DNA from: Mycobacterium sp.
Lineage (GTDB): Bacteria; Actinomycetota; Actinomycetes; Mycobacteriales; Mycobacteriaceae
Length of the DNA stretch: 46,831 nt
Reading direction: 5' to 3'
NCBI RefSeq assembly: GCF_025933915.1
Contig: NZ_JAICZA010000020.1
Span: 1 to 46,831, forward strand
Below the pieces are notes generated by a model that was not told the DNA's origin, did no database searches, and saw nothing but the letters and a program-made list of their open reading frames with translations. Shown piece after piece: positions 6,893 to 14,984 of this stretch. The first letter of the stretch is position 1. The number at the start of each line of letters is the position of its first letter. Both the position numbers and the translations under genes were made by a program.

Positions 6893-9003
6893 GGTGTGCT
6901 CCGTTCTCGTCGGGCCTGATCCGCTTGTTGCTCAACGGGTTCGGTGTGGGAAGGGCTGTCGGGCCACCAGATCCGGTCGCCGATGAGGGCGAACAATGCC
7001 GGGATGACCAGCGTGCGCACCACGAAGGTGTCGAGCAGGATGCCTAGGCCGACGATGATCCCCAACTGGGTCAGGACGATCAACGGCAGCACCCCGAGCA
7101 CGCAGAACACGGCGGCCAAAACGATTCCCGCGCTAGTGATGACACCGCCGGTCGCCGAGACGGCGCGCACCATCCCATCGCGGGCGCCGCCCCGCGCGGC
7201 CTCCTCGCGGGCGCGGGTGACCAGAAAGATGGTGTAGTCCACTCCGAGGGCGGCCAAGAACAGGAACGCGAACAGCGGGGTGGTGTTGTCCAGCGCCGGA
7301 AAGCCGAAGACGTGGATACTGGCCCAGCCGCCCATGCCCAGTGCGGCCAGCGCGCCCAGGATCGTTGCGGCCAGCAGGGTCGGTGGCGCAAGGGCGGATC
7401 GCAGCAACACGGCGAGGACGACCAGGATGACCGCCAGGATCACCGGGATCAGCAGCACGCGGTCATGCGTGGCCGCATCCCGAATGTCTAGGGCCTGCGC
7501 GTCGGCGCCGCCCACCAGCGCGTTGGGGCCGGCGTCCCGTGTCGAATCCCGCAGTGCGGCAACGATGCCGAACGCCTGATTGGATGACGGCGGTGCGTCG
7601 ATCACCACCGACCACTTCGTCAGCCCCGATGCCGATCGGCCGGACTCGGTCACCGAGGCAACGCCGGGAGTGGCCCCGATTGCCCGCTGTACGGACGAAG
7701 CGTGGGCGGTGGGGGCGACGACCAGCGTCGGGTTGGCCAAACCGGCCGGAAAGTGCTCGGCCACAACGTCGTAACCGGTCACCGAATCCGCGTGCACGCG
7801 AAACTGCTCGGTCTGCGACAACCCGATCCGGGTTCCCCACAAGCCGGCGCCCAGGGCTCCCAGGACCGCGATCGCGACCACCGCGACCAGCGCGGGGCGG
7901 CGCACCACCCGTTCCGCGACCCGATGCCAGGCGCCGGAATCCAGGGTGGCGTCGTCCCCGGCGTGCGGAATGAACGGCCAAAACAACCGCCGGCCGCACG
8001 CGGCGAGCAACGGCGGCAGGATCACCAGCACCGAAACCGCGGCGACCACGAGGCCGCACGCCGCCAGCGCGCCCAGGCTGCGCGTGCTCGGGGTGGCGGC
8101 GAACAGCAGCGTGAGCAGCGCCAGCACCACGGTGGCGTTGCTGGCGACGATGGCCGGCCCTGCCCTGCGCACGGCGTGACGCAGGGCGGTGCGGTGCCCG
8201 GAATGGCGCCGAAGCTCTTGGCGATACCGAGAGATCAACAACAGCGCGTAGTTGGTGCCCGCCCCGAACACCAGCACGCTGGTGATCCCGGACGTGGCGC
8301 CGTCAAAGCTCAACCCGGTCAACGACGCCACCGCCGTGCCGACCGCCGCGGCGACCCGATCGGCGAATCCGACGACCAACAACGGGGCCAGCCACAGCAC
8401 CGGGGACCGGTAGGTGGCGATCAGCAGCAGCGCCACCACCGACGTCGTCACCGCCAGCAGGGTGATGTTGGCGTTGGTGAAGGCGCCGGCAATGTCGGCG
8501 CCGAACGCCGGGCCGCCGGTGACGTGAACCCGCAGATCCGCAGGCAGGCCCGCCGCCGCGGCCGTGCGCAGTGCGGTGACCGTGTCGCCGAGGGCGAGCC
8601 CCGACAGGTCGGCGCTGATCGGCACGACGCCCAGGACGGCCATTCCGTCCTTCGACGGCAGGATCGGCGCGGCATCGGCATTCGCGCCGGGTGGCGCGGC
8701 GGCCAGTGCCCGATCGCGGGCCGCTTGTGCGGCGCCGATGTCGGAAGGGCCGAGCACCGCACCATCGGCGCGGCTGACCACCACGATCAGCGGGGCGCGG
8801 TCACCGCCGGGAAACTGTCGGGCGAGCGTGTTCACCTGTGCCGAGTCGGAGTCGTTCGGAAGCGGTTGCGGCGGCTGACCTGCCGCGGCGTTCCCGCCGA
8901 TGAGCACCACGAAGCCGATGCCCAGCAGCACCGTGACCAGTGCGAGCAGCCACGAGCGCCGACCGGTCACCGCGCTGGCCAAGGGTTCCCACACCACGAA
9001 CAC
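6889..9003 (-). CDS. MMPL/RND family transporter
   Basis: This 704-aa protein has two homologous halves. Each has a first helix, a periplasmic domain (about residues 40-180 and 390-520) and a bundle of five to six helices. The second half keeps the proton-relay Asp-Tyr dyad in ALGVDYTIFLVTRARE. The first half has GAGTNYALLLISRY at about 248-260, with Asn251 where MmpL proteins usually have Asp. The size fits the ActII-3-like class rather than large MmpL proteins. GTG 9003 is the longest start; GTGs two to three codons later have better spacing to AAAGG. It heads the MMPL-TspO-phr operon. The substrate is unknown. Confidence 0.9.
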   Translation of the reverse strand: MFVVWEPLASAVTGRRSWLLALVTVLLGIGFVVLIGGNAAAGQPPQPLPNDSDSAQVNTLARQFPGGDRAPLIVVVSRADGAVLGPSDIGAAQAARDRALAAAPPGANADAAPILPSKDGMAVLGVVPISADLSGLALGDTVTALRTAAAAGLPADLRVHVTGGPAFGADIAGAFTNANITLLAVTTSVVALLLIATYRSPVLWLAPLLVVGFADRVAAAVGTAVASLTGLSFDGATSGITSVLVFGAGTNYALLLISRYRQELRRHSGHRTALRHAVRRAGPAIVASNATVVLALLTLLFAATPSTRSLGALAACGLVVAAVSVLVILPPLLAACGRRLFWPFIPHAGDDATLDSGAWHRVAERVVRRPALVAVVAIAVLGALGAGLWGTRIGLSQTEQFRVHADSVTGYDVVAEHFPAGLANPTLVVAPTAHASSVQRAIGATPGVASVTESGRSASGLTKWSVVIDAPPSSNQAFGIVAALRDSTRDAGPNALVGGADAQALDIRDAATHDRVLLIPVILAVILVVLAVLLRSALAPPTLLAATILGALAALGMGGWASIHVFGFPALDNTTPLFAFLFLAALGVDYTIFLVTRAREEAARGGARDGMVRAVSATGGVITSAGIVLAAVFCVLGVLPLIVLTQLGIIVGLGILLDTFVVRTLVIPALFALIGDRIWWPDSPSHTEPVEQQADQARRERSTP

Positions 9004-9007
9004 AAGC

Positions 9008-9025
9008 CTTTCAGTTTGTTAAACA
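9008..9025. promoter_or_regulatory. Candidate MarR operator between mmpL and fni
   Basis: CTTTCAGTTTGTTAAACA matches 13 of 18 positions of the dyad at 18751-18768, with the half-site GTTAAACA exact. It lies in an AT-rich patch (9011-9040) unlike its surroundings and reaches the mmpL ribosome-binding region. Binding could affect both divergent genes. Only one half-site is well conserved. Confidence 0.45.
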
Positions 9026-9117
9026 TCAATCAATTGAAATGACGCATCGCCACGTGGTCGCGCCGGCGATGCGCATAGGGGCACTATGGACATTATGTAC
9101 GCGAGGGCTTACCGGCG

Positions 9118-10164
9118 ATGACCGCCGACCGGGGCGCGATGAAGAACCGTAAACGGCGGCACATCGATGTCTGTCTCGGCGAGCCGGTCGGCTACGACGG
9201 TGTCACCACCGGCCTGGACCGCTACCAATTGCCGTATAACGCCCTCACTCAGACGAGCCTGGGTGACATCGACTTGTCCACCACGTTTTTCGGCGTCAAC
9301 CTGCGGTATCCGATACTCATCGGCGCGATGACCGGAGGCGCCGAGTTGTCCGGGACGATCAACCGGAATTTGGCCGCAGCCGCTCAACAGCTGGGCGTCG
9401 GCATGATGCTCGGCTCGCAGCGCATCATGCTGGACGATGCGCTGGGGGAGCGCGCCGCGGACAGCTTCACGGTTCGCGATGCCGCGCCAGATGTCTTGCT
9501 GTTCGGCAACATCGGTCTGTCTCAACTGGCGAAGACGGCCGTACCGGACCTGGCGAAGGCCCTCGACCGGGTGGGTGCGGATGCGCTGGCCGTGCATACC
9601 AATCCGCTACAGGAAGCGATGCAACACGACGGCGACACCGACTTCTCCGGTTCGCTGGTCCGGCTGCGAGAGGCGGCCGACGCCATCGGCTATCCGGTGT
9701 TGCTCAAAGAGGTCGGCCACGGGATCGGTCGCGCTGCTGCCGCGGAGCTACTTGGGGCCGATGGTAAACCTCCGGTTGCCGGAATCGACGTGGCGGGTGC
9801 CGGCGGCACGTCGTGGTCGCGGGTCGAACAGTTCGTGCGCTACGGCGAATTGCGTTATCCGGACCTGGCCGACTGGGGAATCCCCACCGCGCGTGCGGTC
9901 GTGGAGGTGCGCGAGGTGCTACCCCAGATCCCGTTGGTGGCTTCCGGTGGCATTCGCACCGGGATGGATGCGGCCAAGGCGATCGCACTGGGCGCCGATG
10001 TCGTGGCGGTGGCCCGGCCGCTGCTGCCGCCCGCGATCGAATCGACCGCCGCCGTGGTGGATTGGCTGCAGCCGTTCATCGACGAGCTTCGGGTCTGTTT
10101 GCACGGCTGTGGCGCCGCAAGCCTTGCAGGTCTGCGCGACGTCGACCTCGTCCCCGTGCCGTAG
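9118..10164 (+). CDS. fni: Type 2 isopentenyl-diphosphate delta-isomerase
   Basis: This 348-aa FMN enzyme interconverts IPP and DMAPP, the precursors used by CrtE. Family motifs are [49 protein letters not shown] and [15 protein letters not shown] (phosphate/FMN site). The length is typical. ATG 9118 is preceded by GAGGG at suitable distance; ATG 9139 (MKNRKRR) is an alternative. It is divergent from the MMPL operon and convergent with marR. A dedicated isomerase in the island implies a boost of isoprenoid flux to carotenoids on induction. Confidence 0.95.
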   Translation: MTADRGAMKNRKRRHIDVCLGEPVGYDGVTTGLDRYQLPYNALTQTSLGDIDLSTTFFGVNLRYPILIGAMTGGAELSGTINRNLAAAAQQLGVGMMLGSQRIMLDDALGERAADSFTVRDAAPDVLLFGNIGLSQLAKTAVPDLAKALDRVGADALAVHTNPLQEAMQHDGDTDFSGSLVRLREAADAIGYPVLLKEVGHGIGRAAAAELLGADGKPPVAGIDVAGAGGTSWSRVEQFVRYGELRYPDLADWGIPTARAVVEVREVLPQIPLVASGGIRTGMDAAKAIALGADVVAVARPLLPPAIESTAAVVDWLQPFIDELRVCLHGCGAASLAGLRDVDLVPVP

Positions 10165-10182
10165 TTTCGCGCGACGTGGCCG

Positions 10183-10776
10183 TCATCTCGGCTGACGGCT
10201 CGCCGTTCCCGCACTGCGTCGGCTTTTTGCCGCGGTGCGTTTACTCTCGGTGGCCGAAATCGTCTTGGGAGTTGTTGCGGTGAGCCGGGATTCGAACGTG
10301 GCCATCGCCTCGATCATCGCCACGAAGACTCGGTGGGCCGCCGTCAAGTCGCGGTCGGGCAGGTCGGTCAGGGCGGTGCGCAGCTCTGCGCCAAGGGGTG
10401 TGAAAAACGAACGAGCCAGCGCCATCCCCGGTTTCTCATAGCGAAGCAGCGTCTTGCGGCGATCCTGCGGATCGGGTTCGCGCCGGACGTGGCCCGCCTC
10501 GATCATGCGGTCCACCAGATAGGTGATCGCGGCCGGTGAAACGTCCATACGCCGACGCAATTGAGCCGGGGTCAACGGCGTCCCGGCGGTCTCGGCGACC
10601 ATGATGTGCAGGAGGGCGTGAAAGTCGGTGCCGCTGACGTCGTTTTGGCGAGCGAAGTGGCGGCCGATGCGGTCGGATTGCGCGGTGATCGCGCGCATGT
10701 CGGCCGACATCAACTTCTCGAGTTCGGCTCGATCCATTCGCCGATCAGCGGCGGCGCGCTTGGTCACTACCCGCAT
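10183..10776 (-). CDS. MarR-family transcriptional regulator
   Basis: This 197-aa winged-helix protein is a likely regulator of the carotenoid island. The DNA-binding part has LTPAQLRRRMDVSPAAITYLVDRM as helix-turn-helix and EPDPQDRRKTLLRYEKPG as the wing; the flanking helices form the dimer interface. A basic tail of about 30 residues (TESKRTAAKSRRSAGTAS) is an unusual extension. It is convergent with fni (18 bp apart). No copy of the candidate operator lies before its own start, so autoregulation is not evident. Ligand or light signal is unknown; no photoreceptor domain is visible. Confidence 0.9.
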   Translation of the reverse strand: MRVVTKRAAADRRMDRAELEKLMSADMRAITAQSDRIGRHFARQNDVSGTDFHALLHIMVAETAGTPLTPAQLRRRMDVSPAAITYLVDRMIEAGHVRREPDPQDRRKTLLRYEKPGMALARSFFTPLGAELRTALTDLPDRDLTAAHRVFVAMIEAMATFESRLTATTPKTISATESKRTAAKSRRSAGTASRQPR

Positions 10777-10868
10777 CCTTCTTGCCAGATACGCCGACCA
10801 GCGTTTCCGGTCCGGTCGGCGGCCATCAGCCTACGGCACCCTCGTTAAGGGGCTGTCATTACCGCGGC

Positions 10869-10894
10869 GGTTTGAACGGGCGCGTCCCGGGTAT
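10869..10894 (+). promoter_or_regulatory. SigF-type promoter before the 76-aa membrane protein
   Basis: GGTTT (10869-10873), 15 bases, then GGGTAT (10889-10894) matches the mycobacterial SigF consensus as I know it (GGTTT-N15-17-GGGTA). Transcription would start about 10901, a few bases before ATG 10905, so the mRNA would be nearly leaderless. The same arrangement occurs before crtE. Confidence 0.6.
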
Positions 10895-10904
10895 CAGATG
10901 CGCG

Positions 10905-11135
10905 ATGACTGTGATCGAAACATCGCAACGTCTGCGCCGTGCGGAGCGCAAAGTGCTGCGCCTGCAACGATGGTTGTGGCTTGCCCAGCTGGCCCTGTGG
11001 CCCACGGTGATCGTGTCGTCGGTCCTGCTTGCGGGGTTGCTGTGGGCGGTGTGGAAGCGGTCGGCCGACCGCAAGGAAGGGCCGGAATCAGAGATGAACG
11101 CTGCGCCTCGCTATCCGGCACCGCGGCGTACCTGA
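10905..11135 (+). CDS. Small single-span membrane protein, unknown
   Basis: The product is 76 aa: an amphipathic basic helix (RLRRAERKVLRLQRW), one membrane helix (LAQLALWPTVIVSSVLLAGLLWAVW) and a polar tail. It is not a recognised family. The case for a real gene is the SigF-type promoter ending 10 bases before ATG, the sensible membrane topology and the lack of another use for this sequence. I see no ribosome-binding site, consistent with leaderless translation. Its last 25 bases overlap the end of the Rieske gene on the other strand. Confidence 0.55.
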   Translation: MTVIETSQRLRRAERKVLRLQRWLWLAQLALWPTVIVSSVLLAGLLWAVWKRSADRKEGPESEMNAAPRYPAPRRT

Positions 11136-12115
11136 TAGCGGCGCTCGGCGTAGGCGAGGTCGTCGCGCCAGAGCCTGCTGGACGCGACGCGCATGAGCGG
11201 TGTGATCAGCGGCGCCAGCCGAGAGGCCCGCTTGAACCCGGGCCGCCCCGAATGCGCGATGGTGGCCTCCAGGACGGCGGTGCGGGGACGGCCATCGAGG
11301 CCTAAACCGATTGGGGTGGCATGGGTTTCGACGACGCTGCCCGACCCCTCGCCATCCACGATGCGCATGACGATCGTGCGGGCCTCCGGGCAACTGAACT
11401 CCGCGACGACGGGCACCCCCAGCCGTCCCATCCGGAAGGTCACCGCCACCAAGAAGCGATCGGCGTGCTCGGTCGGCGTGGTGAGCACCTCGAGGCGGGT
11501 GAACGAATACGGGTGAAACCATGCGCCGTGCCACGGATCGAGCCGGTTGGCAATGATGTCGATCGGCTCGCAGACGCCATCCATGCGAGCGACGGCGGCC
11601 AGCGTGTCGCCGGTCGGGCGGTCCGGAATGACCGGAAGCTCCAGTGGCGCCTCCCGTCCGACCGCATCGAGCCGCACCCAGACCAGGGTGCCGTCGTCGT
11701 GACCGGGTAGTGGGCTCCAACCGAATTCACGGGCGCGCCCGTCCAGGGTCAGCCCGTGCCACCGGCACACCAGCGCGCCCCGGTGTACCTTGCCGGTGGC
11801 GAGGTCGGCCCCCAGATGCGGGCAGCTGCGTGGTCCCACGCACAGCCGGTGCTGCTCGTCGCGCCAGGCGACGACCTCGACGCCGGCGACACGCGCGCCG
11901 AACGGCCGGCCGCCGACCAGCTGGCGGCTGGCGGCGAACGCATACCAGTTGCCGGTGGGTCTGTGCTGGGAGCGTCGCAGCGCGGCCTCGATGATGGCGG
12001 GTTGTGCGTCACGATAGGTCGGGCGCTGATCGGCCCACAACACGCGCGGGATCACCTGCAGGGGCCAGTCTTTGGACCGTGCCCGCAGGTTTTGCAGCTG
12101 GCCGCGGACATTCAT
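11111..12115 (-). CDS. Rieske non-haem iron oxygenase in the crt operon
   Basis: This 334-aa protein has a Rieske [2Fe-2S] domain with ligands CPH (C98, H100) and CRWH (C117, H120). A catalytic-type segment follows, N190-R-L-D193-P-W-H196 then GAWF and H201, the Asp/His facial-triad pattern of ring-hydroxylating and related Rieske oxygenases. The C-terminal part resembles the DUF5914 region of actinobacterial Rieske proteins found near crtU. ATG 12115 overlaps the crtU stop by ATGA, so it is the last gene of the crt operon. I infer oxidation of a carotenoid; substrate and electron donor are unknown. Confidence 0.85.
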   Translation of the reverse strand: MNVRGQLQNLRARSKDWPLQVIPRVLWADQRPTYRDAQPAIIEAALRRSQHRPTGNWYAFAASRQLVGGRPFGARVAGVEVVAWRDEQHRLCVGPRSCPHLGADLATGKVHRGALVCRWHGLTLDGRAREFGWSPLPGHDDGTLVWVRLDAVGREAPLELPVIPDRPTGDTLAAVARMDGVCEPIDIIANRLDPWHGAWFHPYSFTRLEVLTTPTEHADRFLVAVTFRMGRLGVPVVAEFSCPEARTIVMRIVDGEGSGSVVETHATPIGLGLDGRPRTAVLEATIAHSGRPGFKRASRLAPLITPLMRVASSRLWRDDLAYAERRYQVRRGAG

Positions 12116-13644
12116 CGGCGGGTGGCTCTCTCGCGGGTGGCAAGCCATCGCAGCAGTGGTGAGCGGCCCTGGGTGGGCACCGTGGACAACGGGTGTCCGG
12201 CCAGTCCCCAGCGTTGCAGCAGTTGGTTGGCGGCGCGCCAGCCAGTGGTGGCGGCGCGCTCCATCAGCGCCACCGGCAGGTCGATCCGGATGGCGTCGCC
12301 GGCCAACACCAGGCCCGGCGTCGGGGTGATCACCGCGGGGCGGTCCGGATAAGTGCCCGGCGCGAAAAGCGGGCAGTCGCTGCGGTGCAGCAGCCGCTCG
12401 TGAACGATCTGTGCTGCCGCTGTTTCCGGGTACACCGTGTGCAGCTGGCGCAGCGCGGCGGCGCGTGACGGCGCCGAATCTAGCGCGTAGGAATGCAATT
12501 CGACCACGGAACCGTGCTGCGCGCGCGCCCACGTGCTGGCCTCGCATTCGTAGCGTTCCAACACGCTGATGTTGTCCAATGGCTTGTGCCCGGCCGTGCC
12601 CAGAAACGCCGGCCGTCGCGCCGAGACGGGACGGTCGAGCCAGAGCCGGTGCACGGCGAACGGCGGCGCGGTGCGCAGCCGCGAGATCTGGGCTCGCCAG
12701 TCATCGGTGCCCAGGCAACTCGATGCGGCAACGATCCGCTGCAAACCCGCGACGTCGGTGGCCAGCACGACGGCATCGACGTCGAGCTGCCCGTCGGAAT
12801 TGGTGTGCACGCGAAAGCCGCTCGCTGGGTCCGCGTCGATGCTCAGGGCGCTGGTGCCGAGCCGAAACCGCACCGCGTGCCCTTCGAGGTAACCGCACAA
12901 GGGCTGCCACAACGCGCTGTCGTAATTCGCGCGCGGGACGTCGAAGATCAGGCCTTCGGCCGATCCCAGAAAGTAGATGTGGAACATCGTCGCCAACTCC
13001 GCCGCGGACAGCCTGGACGGATCGGCGAAGAAGCTGCGGGAGAACACCTCGAACGCCAGATGCCGTGCGGCCTCGGGGAATCGGATGTCCTCGAGGAACG
13101 CCGCAGCGTCGGTGTGGTCGAGGCGCTCGTAGGTGCCGGGCACCGACACCGCGGCCAGTGGCGCGGCGGCGCGGGCGTTGATGCGGATGAAATCGCGAAG
13201 CCGAAACGTCGGACTGCGGGCCGCGAAGACGACGGCGTTCCACGGCGGGGTGCGCGGTAGTCCGCGGAAGCTGTCGCGCCGTCCCGCGCCGTCGATGAGC
13301 GGGTAATCCTCGACGGCAGTGAGCATCCGCAATCGCGGATCAATCCGTCTCAGCAGGGCGCGCAGGTTGTAATACTGCCGGAAGAACGCGTGGAAGCCGC
13401 GGTTCATCGCGAGGTCGACGCCGTCGTCGTGCTCGGTCCAGCCGCCGACCCGACCGCCGAGGTAGTGCTCGCGTTCGATGACGTCGACGGCCACGCCGCG
13501 CTCAGCCAGTCCGGTGGCGGCTGTCAGGCCCGCGATCCCGCCGCCGATGACGGCGACCCGGGGGCGCGACGGTAGCGCAGCGGCGTCAGACAATCCCGTT
13601 GGTGCGGGCAATGTTCGGCGGCGACGATCGGTGGGCGCGGTCAT
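12112..13644 (-). CDS. crtU: CrtU-like carotene desaturase/methyltransferase (isorenieratene synthase)
   Basis: This 510-aa FAD-dependent oxidoreductase has the Rossmann motif VAVIGGGIAGLTAATGLAERG at about residues 30-50, GGRVGGW after it, and a C-terminal FAD block ending in LVLAGDAIRIDLPVALMERA. Family members convert beta-ionone rings to aromatic phi-rings, giving isorenieratene from beta-carotene. ATG 13644 overlaps the crtT stop by 4 bp, and its own stop overlaps the Rieske start. Order and neighbours (crtYc, crtYd, crtT) support CrtU over a generic amine oxidase. Confidence 0.88.
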   Translation of the reverse strand: MTAPTDRRRRTLPAPTGLSDAAALPSRPRVAVIGGGIAGLTAATGLAERGVAVDVIEREHYLGGRVGGWTEHDDGVDLAMNRGFHAFFRQYYNLRALLRRIDPRLRMLTAVEDYPLIDGAGRRDSFRGLPRTPPWNAVVFAARSPTFRLRDFIRINARAAAPLAAVSVPGTYERLDHTDAAAFLEDIRFPEAARHLAFEVFSRSFFADPSRLSAAELATMFHIYFLGSAEGLIFDVPRANYDSALWQPLCGYLEGHAVRFRLGTSALSIDADPASGFRVHTNSDGQLDVDAVVLATDVAGLQRIVAASSCLGTDDWRAQISRLRTAPPFAVHRLWLDRPVSARRPAFLGTAGHKPLDNISVLERYECEASTWARAQHGSVVELHSYALDSAPSRAAALRQLHTVYPETAAAQIVHERLLHRSDCPLFAPGTYPDRPAVITPTPGLVLAGDAIRIDLPVALMERAATTGWRAANQLLQRWGLAGHPLSTVPTQGRSPLLRWLATRERATRR

Positions 13645-14366
13645 GACGGCGCATCCGCCAGGAAGGTGTGCACGATGTTGGCTTCCCAGCCGGGCATGGT
13701 CTCGCTGTGCACGGCGGTGAAGCCGGCGTCGGCGAGGCGGGTCCGGAACCGCGCGGCGCCGTCGAACCCCAGCACGCTGCGCCACAGGTAGCGATACAGC
13801 GCGGTGTCGCGGGTGCGCCACCACCCGGACGGGATGATGATGCCCCAACAGACCGCGTGCCAGATGCGGGTGGCGGCGCGGGAGTCGCGCACCGAATACT
13901 CGTGCACCGCCAGGGTGCCGCCCGGGCGCAACAGCATGCGGAACCTGCGCAGTTGGTCGTCGCGGTCGGCGAGGTTGCGGATCAGGTAGGCGGCCAGGAT
14001 GCCGTCGAACGGCCCGGTGATCCCATGCTCCGCCAGCTGTTCGACGGGAGTGTGGACGAAGCGCACCTTCGCGGGCCAGTCCTTCGCGCGCGCCGCATCG
14101 AGCATCCCGCCCGACGCGTCCACGGCGACGATGTCGGCTTCGGGCGCGACGGCGAGCAGGGCCGCCGTCGACGCGCCCGTTCCGCACCCGGCATCGAGCA
14201 ACCGTAAGCCCTTGCCGCGGGCCGGAATCCGCATCCGGCGCGCCGACAACAGCAGCTGCTGGTGGTAGCCTGGGCTGGCACCGACCAGCCGATCGTAGGC
14301 CGCGGCGCCCGCGTCGAACGCGGCTGCCAGGTCGACGGGGGCGGGCCCCGCATCACCGACGCGCAC
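13641..14366 (-). CDS. crtT: CrtT-like SAM methyltransferase
   Basis: This 241-aa class I methyltransferase resembles the UbiE/COQ5 group. SAM motif I is LRLLDAGCGTGASTAALL (about 55-72), with DIVAVDASGGMLDAAR as motif II and ITGPFDGILAAYLIRNL as the post-motif region. Position in the crt operon matches crtT of isorenieratene clusters in Streptomyces and mycobacteria, where its exact reaction is uncertain. GTG 14366 overlaps the end of crtYd by 14 bp; an ATG at 14353 is out of frame. With the Rieske oxygenase it could methylate a hydroxylated product (inference). Confidence 0.85.
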   Translation of the reverse strand: MRVGDAGPAPVDLAAAFDAGAAAYDRLVGASPGYHQQLLLSARRMRIPARGKGLRLLDAGCGTGASTAALLAVAPEADIVAVDASGGMLDAARAKDWPAKVRFVHTPVEQLAEHGITGPFDGILAAYLIRNLADRDDQLRRFRMLLRPGGTLAVHEYSVRDSRAATRIWHAVCWGIIIPSGWWRTRDTALYRYLWRSVLGFDGAARFRTRLADAGFTAVHSETMPGWEANIVHTFLADAPS

Positions 14367-14664
14367 GTTGCCGTTCCCAAAGCAGCAGCACCGCGGTGAC
14401 CAACGCGAAGCCGAACAGAAAATCTTCGACCGGAATGTCGAACGGAAAGCGCAGCCCGCTCAGCTGCCGATCGTCGTAGATGACGATGGGCGAGCTGAGC
14501 TTCGTCAGCCATCCGTCCACCGGGATCTGAAATCCCAGCACGATCAGCATCGACAGCCAGTAGCCCGGCCGGCGGAAGAGCCCGGTTCGCAGCACCGCAA
14601 CTTCCAGTGCGCAGACGATCAAGACCGCCAGTGCGGCCGGTACGGTGTAGCCAAGGCCGGTCAT
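14353..14664 (-). CDS. crtYd: Lycopene beta-cyclase subunit CrtYd
   Basis: This 103-aa membrane protein is the second half of the heterodimeric actinobacterial lycopene cyclase. It has three hydrophobic segments and the family motif LSGLRFPFDIPVEDFLF, with the PVED acidic pair thought to act in cyclisation. ATG 14664 overlaps the crtYc stop by 4 bp, giving a coupled 1:1 pair. It works only with CrtYc and converts lycopene ends to beta-rings. Confidence 0.92.
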   Translation of the reverse strand: MTGLGYTVPAALAVLIVCALEVAVLRTGLFRRPGYWLSMLIVLGFQIPVDGWLTKLSSPIVIYDDRQLSGLRFPFDIPVEDFLFGFALVTAVLLLWERQRARR

Positions 14665-14984
14665 CGCCGGTGCACCTTTGCCAGGATGGCGCTCACGGCG
14701 TTGTAGGTCAGCAGCGCGCATGCCGGAATGACGAGAAAGAACAGCACCTCCTCGATCGGGACCCGAAACGGGATGCTCAGGCCGCTGAGGTATGCGCCAT
14801 CGTAGGTCCACACGTGTGCGGCGATGGCGATCTCATCCCAAACCAGGAACACCGCGGCGACCGGAAGTACCGCCTTGAGGAAGCGTCGCCATTGTCGGTA
14901 GACGCCGGGTCCCCACGTCTCCAGTGGCGCGGTGATCAGCAGGCATGCGGCCAGCACCCCAAGGTATTGCCACCGATCGCTCAT
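14661..14984 (-). CDS. crtYc: Lycopene beta-cyclase subunit CrtYc
   Basis: This 107-aa membrane protein has three predicted helices and the motif YLSGLSIPFRVPIEEVLFF, which mirrors the one in CrtYd (PIEE versus PVED). ATG 14984 overlaps the crtB stop (ATGA). Split cyclases of this kind are typical of actinobacteria and related to the fused cyclase domains of fungi. It partners CrtYd to make beta-carotene from lycopene. Confidence 0.92.
   Translation of the reverse strand: MSDRWQYLGVLAACLLITAPLETWGPGVYRQWRRFLKAVLPVAAVFLVWDEIAIAAHVWTYDGAYLSGLSIPFRVPIEEVLFFLVIPACALLTYNAVSAILAKVHRR

Noticed and set aside
10871-10878. MarR half-site TTGAAC before the small membrane protein
   Set aside because: Only one degenerate half is present and it coincides with the SigF -35 box.
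9001-11140. LitR/CarH-type photoreceptor regulator expected beside phr and crt genes
   Set aside because: The only regulator here is MarR-type, without a B12-binding or other light-sensing domain.
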